From assembly GCF_011799805.1 (NCBI RefSeq), contig NZ_WXUB01000001.1:558001-622000 (forward strand): a stretch of DNA of 64,000 bases. The letters are read 5' to 3'. Each line of letters opens with the position of its first letter. The stretch's first letter is position 1. Under the pieces are notes generated by a model, which saw nothing but the letters and a program-made list of their open reading frames with translations, was not told where the DNA came from and did not search any database. This document shows, one piece after another, positions 18,912 to 27,134 of this stretch. This stretch comes from Maribellus sediminis. Its GTDB lineage: Bacteria; Bacteroidota; Bacteroidia; Bacteroidales; Prolixibacteraceae. A program made the translations under genes and the position numbers.

Positions 18912-19319
18912 AGTATAAATATTAATGATTAACTACAAACACCTCGAAAACAAAGGGAATGGTGCATTTTATTTTGGCGACCGCCCACATACTAAACCAC
19001 CGTTGTGTTGCCCACTCGGTTGGCGACAGTATTAACTGTTCTCTTGATGCTGGAGTAAAGATAGTAATTTCTGCTTACCAAAGGGATAAGTACACTAACA
19101 ACCAGTTTTTGATTTTATATGGTGCAAAAATCAATCACTAATCCTATATTAAAGGTGATCGAAATCAGCAGAACACCTATACGTCCGAATTAATCATCAC
19201 CTACCTAAATAGCAACTGATGCTTACAAACATATTTTAATGTATCAAACATACAATAGAAGTTCTATCTTTACGTTTAGAAAATAGCACCAACCAATTAA
19301 GTTTATATAATCAGAATTT
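18912..19319. other. Spacer between the zinc-ribbon gene and the cassette recombinase
   Basis: This 408-bp AT-rich divergent spacer has no convincing gene. It contains the promoters of both flanking genes; the only clear signals are the palindrome at 19255-19267 and the -7-like box just after it. A TTGTGTTG/CCGTTGTGTTGCCC stretch near 19009-19021 resembles a cassette core, but lacks a partner. Confidence 0.5.
19255..19278 (+). promoter_or_regulatory. Operator-like palindrome and promoter of the cassette recombinase
   Basis: The hyphenated palindrome ATAGAA-G-TTCTAT (19255-19267) is followed at 19271-19278 by TACGTTTA, one mismatch from TAnnTTTG. The same palindrome with C in the centre stands upstream of the PadR gene at 28250-28262, and the next ten bases also agree in most positions. 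Confidence 0.6.
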
Positions 19320-20519
19320 GTGGAGATATACGCTGTTCATAAAACTAAATGTACTAATGTGACCATTAAACCTCAGATAATGCTGTCATACGAAACCCAC
19401 AATAACCAAAAGGTTGTTAGTATAAGGGTTAGGTACAATCAGTTAATTATTGACAGGCTGAAAAGTGTTACTTCTACCCGTTGGAGTGCTTCCATGAATT
19501 GCTGGTATATCACGGAGGATGAATTCAAACTTAATCTATTCTTCGAACAATTCAGGGACATTGCCTACATAGATTATTCTGCATTAAAAAATACTCAGAA
19601 CAATCAACCAATACCTGAACCAAAGCATTCACCCCATTACGACCACCGACAACAGATAAAAGTGCCTGACGAGTACGTGGAGAAACTGGAACAGAAACGT
19701 TACAGTAAAAGCACTATTAAGTCCTATACAGCCTATTTTAAGGACTTTATGCACTACTTTCCTGACAGGGACTTGGATAGCATCGAAAAGGATGAAGTCA
19801 ACGGTTACATCCTTTATTTAATACGTAGTAAGAAGATATCTGAATCGCAGCAGAACCAGCGAATAAATGCCATTAAGTTTTACTACGAAAAGGTTCTGGG
19901 ACTGAACAGGGAGGTTTATGATATCGAGCGTCCAAGACAAAAACGAGAGTTGCCAAGAGTGTTATCCGAGGCTGAAATAGTTCGTATACTGGATGCTACC
20001 GAGAACATTAAACACAAGGCATTAATAGCCACCATATATTCGGCAGGACTGCGAAGAAGCGAACTAATTGGCTTGCGTAAGGAAGATGTAGATTTCGACA
20101 AAAGAATTATTTACATTCGGGGAGCAAAAGGGAGGAAGGACAGAATAAGTATCCTGTCGGAAGCGACAGCCATTTTGCTTGAAGCGTATATGAAGAGTTT
20201 CAGTCCCAATTACTGGATGTTTGAAGGTTCAGACCGAAAGCAATATAGTGGAGTAAGTATTAGCAGGGTAGTTAAGGCAGGGGCAGCTAAAGCAGGAATA
20301 TCCAAGCGGGTAACACCGCATATGCTCAGGCATTCGTTCGCCACACATTTACTGGAACAGGGAGTGGATATTCGTTACATTCAAACATTGTTAGGGCATG
20401 AATCGAGTATAACCACAGACATTTACACCCATGTGAGCAAAAAGTCTCTTGCAAATATCAAGAGTCCATTAGACCGAATTATTGATGATAATAAACTGAA
20501 TTACAATAACTTAAAATAA
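19320..20519 (+). CDS. Integron-integrase-like tyrosine recombinase of the cassette array
   Basis: The 399-residue protein (GTG start; the N-terminal domain motif VTIKPQ begins before the next ATG at 19380) has three parts. First is a domain of about 95 residues with RWSASMNCWYI, seen in Bacteroidota recombinases. Next is a SAM-like domain (about 110-205, LEQKRYSKSTIKSYTAYFKDF). Last is a catalytic domain with Arg245 (AGLRRSEL), Lys in GAKGRKDR, His334/Arg337 (TPHMLRHSFATH), His360 and Tyr369. Like IntI it has RPRQKRELPRVLSEAE before the catalytic domain and SPLDRI at the end, but it lacks the roughly 40-residue insertion of IntI between the Lys motif and HxxR. Its stop is 44 bp before the first cassette boundary, so it should move the cassettes. 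Confidence 0.9.
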   Translation: MEIYAVHKTKCTNVTIKPQIMLSYETHNNQKVVSIRVRYNQLIIDRLKSVTSTRWSASMNCWYITEDEFKLNLFFEQFRDIAYIDYSALKNTQNNQPIPEPKHSPHYDHRQQIKVPDEYVEKLEQKRYSKSTIKSYTAYFKDFMHYFPDRDLDSIEKDEVNGYILYLIRSKKISESQQNQRINAIKFYYEKVLGLNREVYDIERPRQKRELPRVLSEAEIVRILDATENIKHKALIATIYSAGLRRSELIGLRKEDVDFDKRIIYIRGAKGRKDRISILSEATAILLEAYMKSFSPNYWMFEGSDRKQYSGVSISRVVKAGAAKAGISKRVTPHMLRHSFATHLLEQGVDIRYIQTLLGHESSITTDIYTHVSKKSLANIKSPLDRIIDDNKLNYNNLK

Positions 20520-20520
20520 C

Positions 20521-20572
20521 GATGCCTAATAAGATGTATATTACACTGTAACATACACGTACGTTGTGTGGC
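20521..20572 (+). repeat. attI-like site S0 at the head of the cassette array
   Basis: A short imperfect palindrome (TGTATATTAC/GTAACATACA, 20535-20557) is followed by TACGTT with the first cassette junction at 20563. It directly follows the recombinase. It has no upstream cassette arm, as expected for an attI-like primary site. It resembles site S8 at 29470. Confidence 0.65.
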
Positions 20573-20591
20573 ATATAAGACTGATGCGATA

Positions 20592-21146
20592 ATGAACAAA
20601 CCTATAATTACAATATTCTTTATTCTGGCGACAATGATTTCTTGTAAGCAATCCAACAAACAAGGACAGAATCAGGATTTTAACACAAAATTTCTTACTT
20701 ATTTAGAGCGAATTGATAGTGTCTCATTGCCATATAGCGCAAGTTGTTTTGACTTCATAGATTTAGAAAATACGGGAAAGTATGCTGACCTAATCGATAC
20801 AACATATGCTTCCGAATGGGAGTTACCCTACGGGAAGATAAAAACCAATGGCAATTATAAAATTGTAATTTATTTATGTCCAGCCGACATCTTTGTTCCA
20901 ATAATGAGAACCTTTGACTTAAAAGGAAAGAGAATATCTGAATTTAAGTTTTTCACCAATTGTGGAGGAGAACCTGGTTTTAGAGAGAGACAATTCGTGA
21001 ATATCAATAATGATTTTCAGATAATCAAAAAGGATTCAATCTGGAGGTGGGATTTAGACCAAAATCATAATGAGATAGATTCAACAATGAAAATAAAAGT
21101 GATTGAGACAATACTCACAATTGATGAAAATGGACTGATAAAATAA
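20592..21146 (+). CDS. Cassette 1: lipoprotein of unknown function
   Basis: The 184-residue product starts with a lipoprotein signal (LATMISC, Cys18). An earlier in-frame GTG lies inside the cassette junction and is unlikely to be used. The rest contains FDFIDLENTGKYADLIDTTYASEW, ICPAD-like strands and FFTNCGGEPGFRERQF; I do not recognise a family. The cassette starts GTTGTGTGGC at 20563 and its gene is followed by the exact reverse complement GCCACACAAC at 21154-21163. As the first cassette it may be read from a recombinase or attI-side promoter. Confidence 0.75.
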   Translation: MNKPIITIFFILATMISCKQSNKQGQNQDFNTKFLTYLERIDSVSLPYSASCFDFIDLENTGKYADLIDTTYASEWELPYGKIKTNGNYKIVIYLCPADIFVPIMRTFDLKGKRISEFKFFTNCGGEPGFRERQFVNINNDFQIIKKDSIWRWDLDQNHNEIDSTMKIKVIETILTIDENGLIK

Positions 21147-21153
21147 TAAATAC

Positions 21154-21290
21154 GCCACACAACACCTTGTATATTCCATAGGGGTTTCCGTGGTTTTCGG
21201 GTTTTGTTGCTCTTGCCAAAATAAGTGCAACGGTCGACAGGAAAGCACTCCGAAAACCCCTACGTAACATACAATTTTCCGTTACCACAC
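21154..21290 (+). repeat. Cassette site S1 (attC-like palindrome)
   Basis: Left arm GCCACACAAC then TTGTATATTCCATAGGGG; right arm CCCCTACGTAACATACAA then TTCC and GTTACCACAC at 21281. The inner arms pair over about 25 bases. The outer bases pair not with each other but with the far ends of the two neighbouring cassettes. Confidence 0.8.
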
Positions 21291-21302
21291 ATTTTGAACG
21301 AG

Positions 21303-21923
21303 ATGCAGAAACTAACAATCATATTATTAATAATTCTGTTTTCCACAGGCATTATCTATTCTCAGGATTTTAAAGAAAATTCAATTGGAGTAGCTACTGT
21401 AAAACTGGACTTAGAAACAGAATATGAAATTGAAATTGTGTTTCCGTACAAGACAATTTCCAACTATGAAATCGAGAGACCGATTCTTGAATGGAAAGAC
21501 GTAATGACCAAATTTGTAAATAACTCACCAATTACATTATTCGATGACATAGGAGAATTAGCGACATTAAATTTCAAAGACTCGATGAAAATTGAATTTT
21601 GGTGTGAAAATGACGGTGGTATTCAATTTAGACCAACATTTACGACAAGGATAAAAAAACAAGATTTAAAGAGAGAATTAAAAACAAACTTTCAAGCTGA
21701 CAATGTTTCCTGTTTTGTAATCACAAACATTAACAAGGAAAAAATTGAGCCAGTTTCAAAGAAAATTCCAAACGATAGAATAAAACTAAGAGGAGATTTA
21801 GATGGAAACGGAAATCTAGAGGCGATAATTTGGGCAGAGACAGACGAAACAGGAATCTGTGATTTGTCTTTTCATTTAACGTTTGGAGAAAAGGACTATT
21901 ACATAAACTGTTGTGGACCATAA
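21303..21923 (+). CDS. Cassette 2, first gene: exported protein of unknown function
   Basis: I start at ATG 21303, which gives a signal peptide (KLTIILLIILFSTGIIYSQ); the upstream in-frame stretch lies inside site S1. The 207-residue product ends with IKLRGDLDGNGNLEAIIWAETDETGICDLSFHLTFGEKDYYINCCGP. The DLDGNGNLEA segment looks like an acidic repeat-type calcium-binding loop (FG-GAP-like). No enzyme motif is seen. It shares its cassette with the next gene, 13 bp downstream. Confidence 0.75.
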   Translation: MQKLTIILLIILFSTGIIYSQDFKENSIGVATVKLDLETEYEIEIVFPYKTISNYEIERPILEWKDVMTKFVNNSPITLFDDIGELATLNFKDSMKIEFWCENDGGIQFRPTFTTRIKKQDLKRELKTNFQADNVSCFVITNINKEKIEPVSKKIPNDRIKLRGDLDGNGNLEAIIWAETDETGICDLSFHLTFGEKDYYINCCGP

Positions 21924-21936
21924 AACATAAAAGAAC

Positions 21937-22392
21937 ATGCAATTTCATTTTAAAATAATTCTCATTGTAACAATAACTATTCTTATTGCGAGGGAATTAC
22001 ATGCTCAAGAAACAAAGAATAATTTATTGAAATGCAATATTGAAATTGTACTTGAAATGAGTGAAAACATCGAAAACTGTAATGACGAATTGATAGTGAA
22101 ATTTCTGCAATCATTTGGAAGAGAGTGTAAAAGCAATGTGGAATATTGTGAGTTCAGCAATGAAGTTTTGTTTAAACTACTACAAAGTCAACCAGAACAA
22201 TTTTCCAAGGTGCTGACCAAATATAAAGACAGCATTGATTTTAATTATCTAATCCAGGAAATTGAAAATCCTTTACTTGATTTAGTTGACCTTGAGAATA
22301 CTCAAAAAAGAATAGTAAAATCAATAAATGACAAAGAGTTAAAAAACAAACTGAATAAAGCTTTCAATAAAGCAATAGAGAAAAATAAATAA
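21937..22392 (+). CDS. Cassette 2, second gene: exported small protein of unknown function
   Basis: The 151-residue product has a signal peptide (FKIILIVTITILIARELHAQ). The mature part is helical and Asn/Glu/Lys-rich with two Cys pairs (LLKCNIEIV, ENCNDEL, RECKSNVEYCEF) that could form disulfides. No family is recognised. Co-transcription with the 21303 gene in a single cassette suggests that the two exported proteins work as a pair, for example as partner or protection factor; this is inference only. The cassette ends with GTGTGGTAAC at 22398, matching its start GTTACCACAC. Confidence 0.72.
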   Translation: MQFHFKIILIVTITILIARELHAQETKNNLLKCNIEIVLEMSENIENCNDELIVKFLQSFGRECKSNVEYCEFSNEVLFKLLQSQPEQFSKVLTKYKDSIDFNYLIQEIENPLLDLVDLENTQKRIVKSINDKELKNKLNKAFNKAIEKNK

Positions 22393-22397
22393 AAAAC

Positions 22398-22564
22398 GTG
22401 TGGTAACAAATTGTAAATTGCATTGCGGGGTTCGTGGTGTGTCGTTCGCTGGATTCTCGCAACATCGTTCCGTCCTGCCGGACAGGAACGAAGCTCCGAA
22501 ATCCGCAACGACAACTTAGTGTGCCGAGAAGCGATGAATCGGCAATTAACGTTCATTGCATGCT
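22398..22564 (+). repeat. Cassette site S2, left part, interrupted by a group II intron
   Basis: The left arm GTGTGGTAAC-AAATTGTAAATTGCATTGCGGGG is clear. The central CGGACAGGAACG (22479-22490) is shared with site S6, and CGAAATCCGCAACG starts the right arm. The expected end of the right arm appears to resume only after the intron, at 24403, where CAAGTGACC-GTTAGCGCC is found. A stretch GCAATTAACGTTCATTGC at 22542-22559 could be a second decayed junction. Confidence 0.65.
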
Positions 22565-23052
22565 GTGATTAAGATGGTGGAATCGACCCACCAAAACCGT
22601 TGTACAGGCAAGGGTTTTAAACCACCTAAAGGTGCTGTGTTTAAGAGGCATGGTATTGAGCGTTTAGGAAAAGGTTCTGTCAAGAGCAGAATCAGGTATG
22701 GATAAAGGAGATGAACTAACCGTAACCGCTGAAGAGGTGTCGAGAAGTTGCCACATTCTGTCAAAAGCTGTAGAGTAAGTTATGCAGTGATAAGCACAGC
22801 GGAAACCTGTTTACTGGCTGTGCGGCAGACGTCATTCAGGCGGCATGACCTTTATCTGGGCTTAATTATGGAACTCGGGAATCTGTCCTGCAATGCAAAG
22901 GGAAACGCACAACGGGAACAACCTGAAGGCAGAATACCGATGAGCAGGAACAGAGACGGACTAACCCGTAGTAGCGATGAAGTTTCTGTAATGGAAATGG
23001 AGCGAAGGGGTTAGGTTATACAGTATCATAACATTGAACAACTCGCAAGAGG

Positions 23053-24303
23053 ATGAATTTATGGAATGAGACAAAATCAGTACCTATAAGCAAAACCATG
23101 GTATGGGAAGCTTATAAGAAGGTAAAAGCCAACAAAGGGAGTGCAGGTGTTGACCAAATCAGCATGGAAGAATTTGATGCCGAAAGGTCGAAACATTTGT
23201 ACAAGCTTTGGAATCGTATGGCATCGGGCAGTTACTTTCCGCCACCTGTTAAGGAAGTTGAGATAGCTAAGAAAGACGGTAAAACCCGCTTACTTGGTAT
23301 ACCAACTATCTCCGACAGGATTGGACAGATGGTTGTAAAAGATTATTTAGAACCAAGGTTTGAGGCTATATTCAGTACTAATTCCTATGGTTATCGTCCG
23401 AGCAGGAATGCCCATCAGGCTCTTGCAAAGGTTCGTGAGAACTGTAGGAAGACAGACTGGGTAATCGACCTCGATATAAAAGGTTTCTTTGATAATATCG
23501 ACCATGGAAAACTACTGCGTGCCTTGGAGAAACATTTAACCGAGAATTGGTGCTTATTTTACATCAATCGGTGGCTGAATGCACCCGTGCAAACGAAATC
23601 AGGAGAACTGGTTCACAAGCAGGGAAAAGGCACTCCACAAGGCGGTGTGATAAGCCCGTTACTTGCCAATTTGTTTCTGCATTATGCTATGGATAAATGG
23701 CTTGAACTAAAGCACAAAACAGTGAATTTTGTTCGCTATGCCGATGATGCAATAATTCACTGTGAGAGTAAAGCCCAAGCAGAATGGCTGCTGGAAAAGT
23801 TACGTGTAAGGCTTGAAGATTGTGGATTGGAACTCCACCCAGAAAAGACAAAATTGGTTTACTGTCTTGACTATCGTAGACAAGGCACTCATCCAATTGT
23901 AAAGTTCGATTTTCTGGGTTATTCGTTTCAACCACGTACAACCAAATCGCCAAGAACAGGAAAACTGTTTCTCGGGTACGATTGTGCTATCAGCATTAGT
24001 TCTAAGAAACGCATTGCTGATAAAATGGAAGAACTTAACATTGTTGGATTGACCTATAAAAGCATTGTTGGTGTAGCTCAATTTCTAAACCCGTTTATTC
24101 GGGGATGGATTAACTATTTTGGTAAGTTCAGAAAACACGAGTTGAATCCAATCTTTATTTGGCTGAACAAGCGATTAATCCGCTGGGCAAGGAAAAGGTA
24201 CAAACGCTATAAAACCAGTATAAAACGAGCTTTCCAATGGTTCACGAGAGTTAAGGAACAATTCCCGAGCCTGTTTTACCATTGGCAACTTGGATTAGGT
24301 TGA
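23053..24303 (+). CDS. ltrA: Group II intron reverse transcriptase/maturase
   Basis: The 416-residue protein has the RT finger-palm motifs (GSAGVDQISMEEF, RLLGIPTISDRIGQ, GYRPSRNAHQAL, DLDIKGFFDNIDH, GKGTPQGGVISPLLAN) and the catalytic FVRYADD near residue 222. A maturase X domain follows (FLNPFIRGWINYFGKFRK). There is no C-terminal HNH endonuclease domain, as in class C and several other intron classes, which therefore use replication forks or folded single-stranded sites. It lies wholly within intron domain IV and appears intact. Confidence 0.93.
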   Translation: MNLWNETKSVPISKTMVWEAYKKVKANKGSAGVDQISMEEFDAERSKHLYKLWNRMASGSYFPPPVKEVEIAKKDGKTRLLGIPTISDRIGQMVVKDYLEPRFEAIFSTNSYGYRPSRNAHQALAKVRENCRKTDWVIDLDIKGFFDNIDHGKLLRALEKHLTENWCLFYINRWLNAPVQTKSGELVHKQGKGTPQGGVISPLLANLFLHYAMDKWLELKHKTVNFVRYADDAIIHCESKAQAEWLLEKLRVRLEDCGLELHPEKTKLVYCLDYRRQGTHPIVKFDFLGYSFQPRTTKSPRTGKLFLGYDCAISISSKKRIADKMEELNIVGLTYKSIVGVAQFLNPFIRGWINYFGKFRKHELNPIFIWLNKRLIRWARKRYKRYKTSIKRAFQWFTRVKEQFPSLFYHWQLGLG

Positions 24304-24328
24304 TGAAGCGTTTAGATTTGTATAACAA

Positions 24329-24362
24329 GAGCCGTATGACGGGAGACTGTCACGTACGGTTC
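24329..24362 (+). ncRNA. Group II intron domain V
   Basis: The 34-nt hairpin pairs GAGCCGTA with TACGGTTC and has the conserved bulge and GAGA-type tetraloop region. It is the catalytic heart of the ribozyme and looks intact. Confidence 0.9.
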
Positions 24363-24402
24363 TGTGAGAGGCTTAGGGTGAAAGTCCCTTTGCCTACTCG
24401 AC

Positions 24403-24420
24403 CAAGTGACCGTTAGCGCC
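24403..24420 (+). repeat. Right end of the intron-split cassette site (S2/S3)
   Basis: CAAGTGACC-GTTAGCGCC equals the right end of site S5 up to the junction (ACAAGTGACC-GTT). GTTAGCGCC (24412-24420) is the exact reverse complement of GGCGCTAAC at 24926-24934, after the next gene. Confidence 0.75.
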
Positions 24421-24442
24421 AAGCAAAAAACAACACAGCATA

Positions 24443-24919
24443 ATGACAATGAAAGTTCCAAAATCAAGTATATTAATATTGTTATTTGTGTCTATTTTGA
24501 CTATTTCGCCAAAAATCATAATTTATTTATGGCCAGAAAGATTTAATTATTCACTACTCATTTTTCTTGCTGGAATGACTCCTATTTTATTGACTCACAT
24601 GTCTTCATTAGGCTTAAGGTTTAAGAATTATTATTTTTCTGGACTTTGGGGACTACTCATTCTTATTAACGGACTAATGTATAATGATGTAATGGACATA
24701 TGGGTATTAATGCTTACTAGTTTTCTATATTATAACGCACTTAGATTGATTTTTAGGCTTGTTAATAAAGAAGAACCGATTCCATTACAATTGAGATATG
24801 GAATGACTTTATCTTTCAACCGAAATATGAAGAGAAAAGAAAATAAAAGAGACGTTCTTTTTTCTGTTCTTTCATTCGGCTTTGGATTAGTAATTATAAT
24901 GACCAAAATACTAAAATAA
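24443..24919 (+). CDS. Cassette 3: small membrane protein of unknown function
   Basis: The 158-residue product has about five hydrophobic helices (SILILLFVSILTISP, YSLLIFLAGMTPILL, YFSGLWGLLILINGL, MDIWVLMLTSFLYY, VLFSVLSFGFGLVIIM) and a basic loop NRNMKRKENKR before the last. No family is recognised. It starts 23 bp after the cassette boundary, so its translation signals are very close to the junction. Confidence 0.75.
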   Translation: MTMKVPKSSILILLFVSILTISPKIIIYLWPERFNYSLLIFLAGMTPILLTHMSSLGLRFKNYYFSGLWGLLILINGLMYNDVMDIWVLMLTSFLYYNALRLIFRLVNKEEPIPLQLRYGMTLSFNRNMKRKENKRDVLFSVLSFGFGLVIIMTKILK

Positions 24920-24925
24920 ATGCCA

Positions 24926-25122
24926 GGCGCTAACAAACCGCAATAAAGCATATGGAGGTCAGCATGGTTTGTAAGTTCTGTGGCTTCGACAAACAACGCC
25001 AAATCGCTGATTTGGCTTTAAAAATGAAAAGTTAAAACAAATACACCGCTTTGGCTCTGCTCAATTTGGAAAGATTGTAAGGTTAATCTTCCATACGCTT
25101 CATGCGGCAGGCCGTTAGCGTT
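24926..25122 (+). repeat. Cassette site S4 (attC-like palindrome)
   Basis: Left arm GGCGCTAAC-AAACCGCAATAAAGCATATGGA; right arm TCCATACGCTTCATGCGG-CAGGCC-GTTAGCGTT (junction 25114). The inner arms pair with few mismatches, and the spacers flanking GTT/AAC stay unpaired. At 197 bp it is the longest site; an ORF-less loop lies in the middle. Confidence 0.8.
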
Positions 25123-25167
25123 CATGTTGAAAAAGAGTAAGTTCAGAATTCTGCGGAAAGAAAAGTT

Positions 25168-26118
25168 ATGAATCAATTAAACAATAAAATAGTTTCAGGA
25201 CTGAAAAGAAATAAACGAAATGTTTTATTAATTGTCCTTTTATTGATAGCTATCCAATTCAGCTATTCACAAACTGGTTATTTTGCTGGTTCACCAAAAC
25301 TTGCTTTCTGGGAACTTGGTGATTCAAACGAAAAAACAATCATTCTTCATGGAGGTCCAGCAGTTGAACATTCATATCTTAGACCAGAATGGGATACTCT
25401 TTCCTCAATATCAAAAATATATTACTATGACCAACGTGGTTCTGGTAAAAGTGATACAGCGCAAAGTTATACATGGATTGACCATGTTCAAGACCTAAAA
25501 AGGATAAAAGAAATAATTTCTAAAAATGATAAAATAATATTGGCTGGTTCATCATGGGGTGCAGAGCTTGCTCTATTGTATTCTATTTACTATCCAGATG
25601 ATTTAAAAGCAATAATCCTATCTGGCTTTTGTGGTTGGCCAGGAATGAATCCCAAAAAGATTGATTTTAATGACTATGTTGTTGATTCCCTTTATTCGTT
25701 TAAAAGGAATGAAAACATTTCCAACTACGAAGATTCGATTCGAAATTCAAAAAGATTAGATTATAAAGAATTTTTCAAGCGAGTTAATGAAAATGCAAAT
25801 CCAGAAAAAGAATTACAGAAACGAATAACCACCAATTTTGGTAATAAAAAAAGCATAATTGGGGCACAGACAAAAAACAGTAGAAAATCTGCTCCAGACA
25901 TTAATTATCTTAAAAATATAAATGTACCCATTTTGGTTTTTGGTGGAAACTTGCCATGCACTTATCAAGACTGGTCTGACGTAATGGAGAATTTGAATGA
26001 TAGAACTCAAAGAATATTAATCGAAAATTCTTGTCATGACCCTTGGTTTACTCATCCTGAACAGTTTTTTCAGGAATGTTTTAAATTTATAGACAACTTA
26101 AATGATAATAAAAACTAA
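25168..26118 (+). CDS. Cassette 4: exported alpha/beta hydrolase
   Basis: The 316-residue product has an N-terminal basic segment and one hydrophobic helix (NVLLIVLLLIAIQFSYSQ), probably a signal peptide. The alpha/beta hydrolase domain shows the oxyanion motif HGGPAVEHSYLRPEWD, DQRGSGKSD, the nucleophile elbow AGSSWGAELAL and the final His in NSCHDPWFTHPE. The pattern is that of the prolyl iminopeptidase (S33) group, but the substrate is open. It is the only cassette with a clear enzyme. Its ends GTTAGCGTT/AACGCTAAC match perfectly. Confidence 0.85.
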   Translation: MNQLNNKIVSGLKRNKRNVLLIVLLLIAIQFSYSQTGYFAGSPKLAFWELGDSNEKTIILHGGPAVEHSYLRPEWDTLSSISKIYYYDQRGSGKSDTAQSYTWIDHVQDLKRIKEIISKNDKIILAGSSWGAELALLYSIYYPDDLKAIILSGFCGWPGMNPKKIDFNDYVVDSLYSFKRNENISNYEDSIRNSKRLDYKEFFKRVNENANPEKELQKRITTNFGNKKSIIGAQTKNSRKSAPDINYLKNINVPILVFGGNLPCTYQDWSDVMENLNDRTQRILIENSCHDPWFTHPEQFFQECFKFIDNLNDNKN

Positions 26119-26125
26119 AACACGA

Positions 26126-26261
26126 AACGCTAACAATTTGTATATGGCAGGCGGGGGTTTTAGCGGTCTGACAAGTCAGACCTTGCGCCCACTTTCCTGC
26201 GGGTCTGACAGAATTTCTCTTCGAAATCCCGCCCGACCACATACAAGTGACCGTTGTGCGT
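26126..26261 (+). repeat. Cassette site S5 (attC-like palindrome)
   Basis: Left arm AACGCTAAC-AAT-TTGTATATGGCAGGCGGGG; right arm CCCGCCCGACCACATACAA-GTGACC-GTTGTGCGT (junction 26253). The inner arms pair over about 20 bases with unequal unpaired spacers (AAT versus GTGACC), the topology of an integron attC. Confidence 0.82.
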
Positions 26262-26276
26262 CATGTTAAGAAAAGA

Positions 26277-26897
26277 ATGAAGACAGTTTTATCTATAATA
26301 TTAACCTTGGTATTCTTGACTGGATTCAAGAATTTACAGACAATAGAAAATGAATATTTGTCATTCAAAAATCAATATAAATCTAAAAGCTATTCCCAAT
26401 TAGATTCTAAAATTCTGACGGAAGATTTATTTGAAAATTCAGATAAAATGACATTAATCGACACTCCTTTTTTGCTGCCATTAAAATTAGTTGACACTTC
26501 AAAAAATGGAAAAGAATGGGGAATTAAAAATCTGGTAGATTATGATTGTAGACTAATCAACTTTACAGAAAACAAAAAATTTGATTGCATTACGACAATT
26601 TCTTATACTTCAACAGCAGGAGATGGAAATCCAATAATATTAGTGAATACTTATGACAAAAAAGGAAAATTTTTATCAAGTGCAAAATTCGATATTATTG
26701 GACAACATGACTATTCGCCTGTGCCGACACAATACCTATCTATAATTGACTGTGAGAAAATCACAATGGACTTACAACTGAAAAACTTTGAAATAGTTGA
26801 TTCACTGGGTACCGAGGTATTAAAATATATTGGGACAGATTATTTAGAAGAAGATTACACAATTAGTAAAAACGGAATTATAATTCGTTCAAATTAG
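26277..26897 (+). CDS. Cassette 5: exported protein of unknown function
   Basis: The 206-residue product begins with a signal peptide (MKTVLSIILTLVFLTGFKNLQ). The in-frame codons upstream fall within site S5 and are not used. The mature part is hydrophilic with beta-type segments (WGIKNLVDYDCRLINF, KKFDCITTISYTSTAGDGNPIILVNTYDKKGKFLSS) and two Cys. It resembles other cassette products in size and style but not in sequence. No family is recognised. It starts 16 bp after the boundary box. Confidence 0.72.
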   Translation: MKTVLSIILTLVFLTGFKNLQTIENEYLSFKNQYKSKSYSQLDSKILTEDLFENSDKMTLIDTPFLLPLKLVDTSKNGKEWGIKNLVDYDCRLINFTENKKFDCITTISYTSTAGDGNPIILVNTYDKKGKFLSSAKFDIIGQHDYSPVPTQYLSIIDCEKITMDLQLKNFEIVDSLGTEVLKYIGTDYLEEDYTISKNGIIIRSN

Positions 26898-26942
26898 TTT
26901 GACAATAAGAAAAAATAAAATATTAATTGAAATAAAACACGA

Positions 26943-27080
26943 ACGCACAACAAAGTACATATTGCAGGGCGGGGTTCGGTGGTACGCCAACTGCGGATTC
27001 TCGTTTCGCAGTTCCGTGTCCTTCGGACAGGAACGCTCTTCGAAATCCGCCCCGACAACATGTACCAACCGTTAGCGGTA
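26943..27080 (+). repeat. Cassette site S6 (attC-like palindrome)
   Basis: Left arm ACGCACAAC-AAAGTACATATTGCAGGGCGGGG; right arm CCCCGACAACATGTAC-CAACC-GTTAGCGGTA (junction 27071). The centre CGGACAGGAACG (27024-27035) is identical to that in S2. Confidence 0.82.
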
Positions 27081-27134
27081 ATTGTAAATCACTATAAAAG
27101 AAACTAAAATCATAAAACCCAATAAATCAAACCT

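Larger units (their letters stand above)
22565..24402 (+). mobile_element. Group II intron
   Basis: The 3' end carries a textbook domain V hairpin (24329-24362, starting GAGCCGTATGACGGGAGAC and ending ACGGTTC), then a domain VI-like stretch ending CTACTCGAC. The 5' end is placed at GTGATTAAG (22565), with a few bases of uncertainty; first bases usually read GTGYG. The long untranslated 22565-23052 would fold into domains I-III. The maturase lies in domain IV. The intron is oriented like the cassettes and sits in one of their recombination sites. Confidence 0.85.

Noticed and set aside
22748-23014. 88-codon open frame upstream of the maturase
   Set aside because: Falls in the structural domains I-III of the group II intron, where RNA folding and not coding is expected.
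25143-25157. AATTCTGCGGAAAG resembling the iteron-like repeat
   Set aside because: Only nine bases agree and it stands alone in a cassette leader; probably chance.
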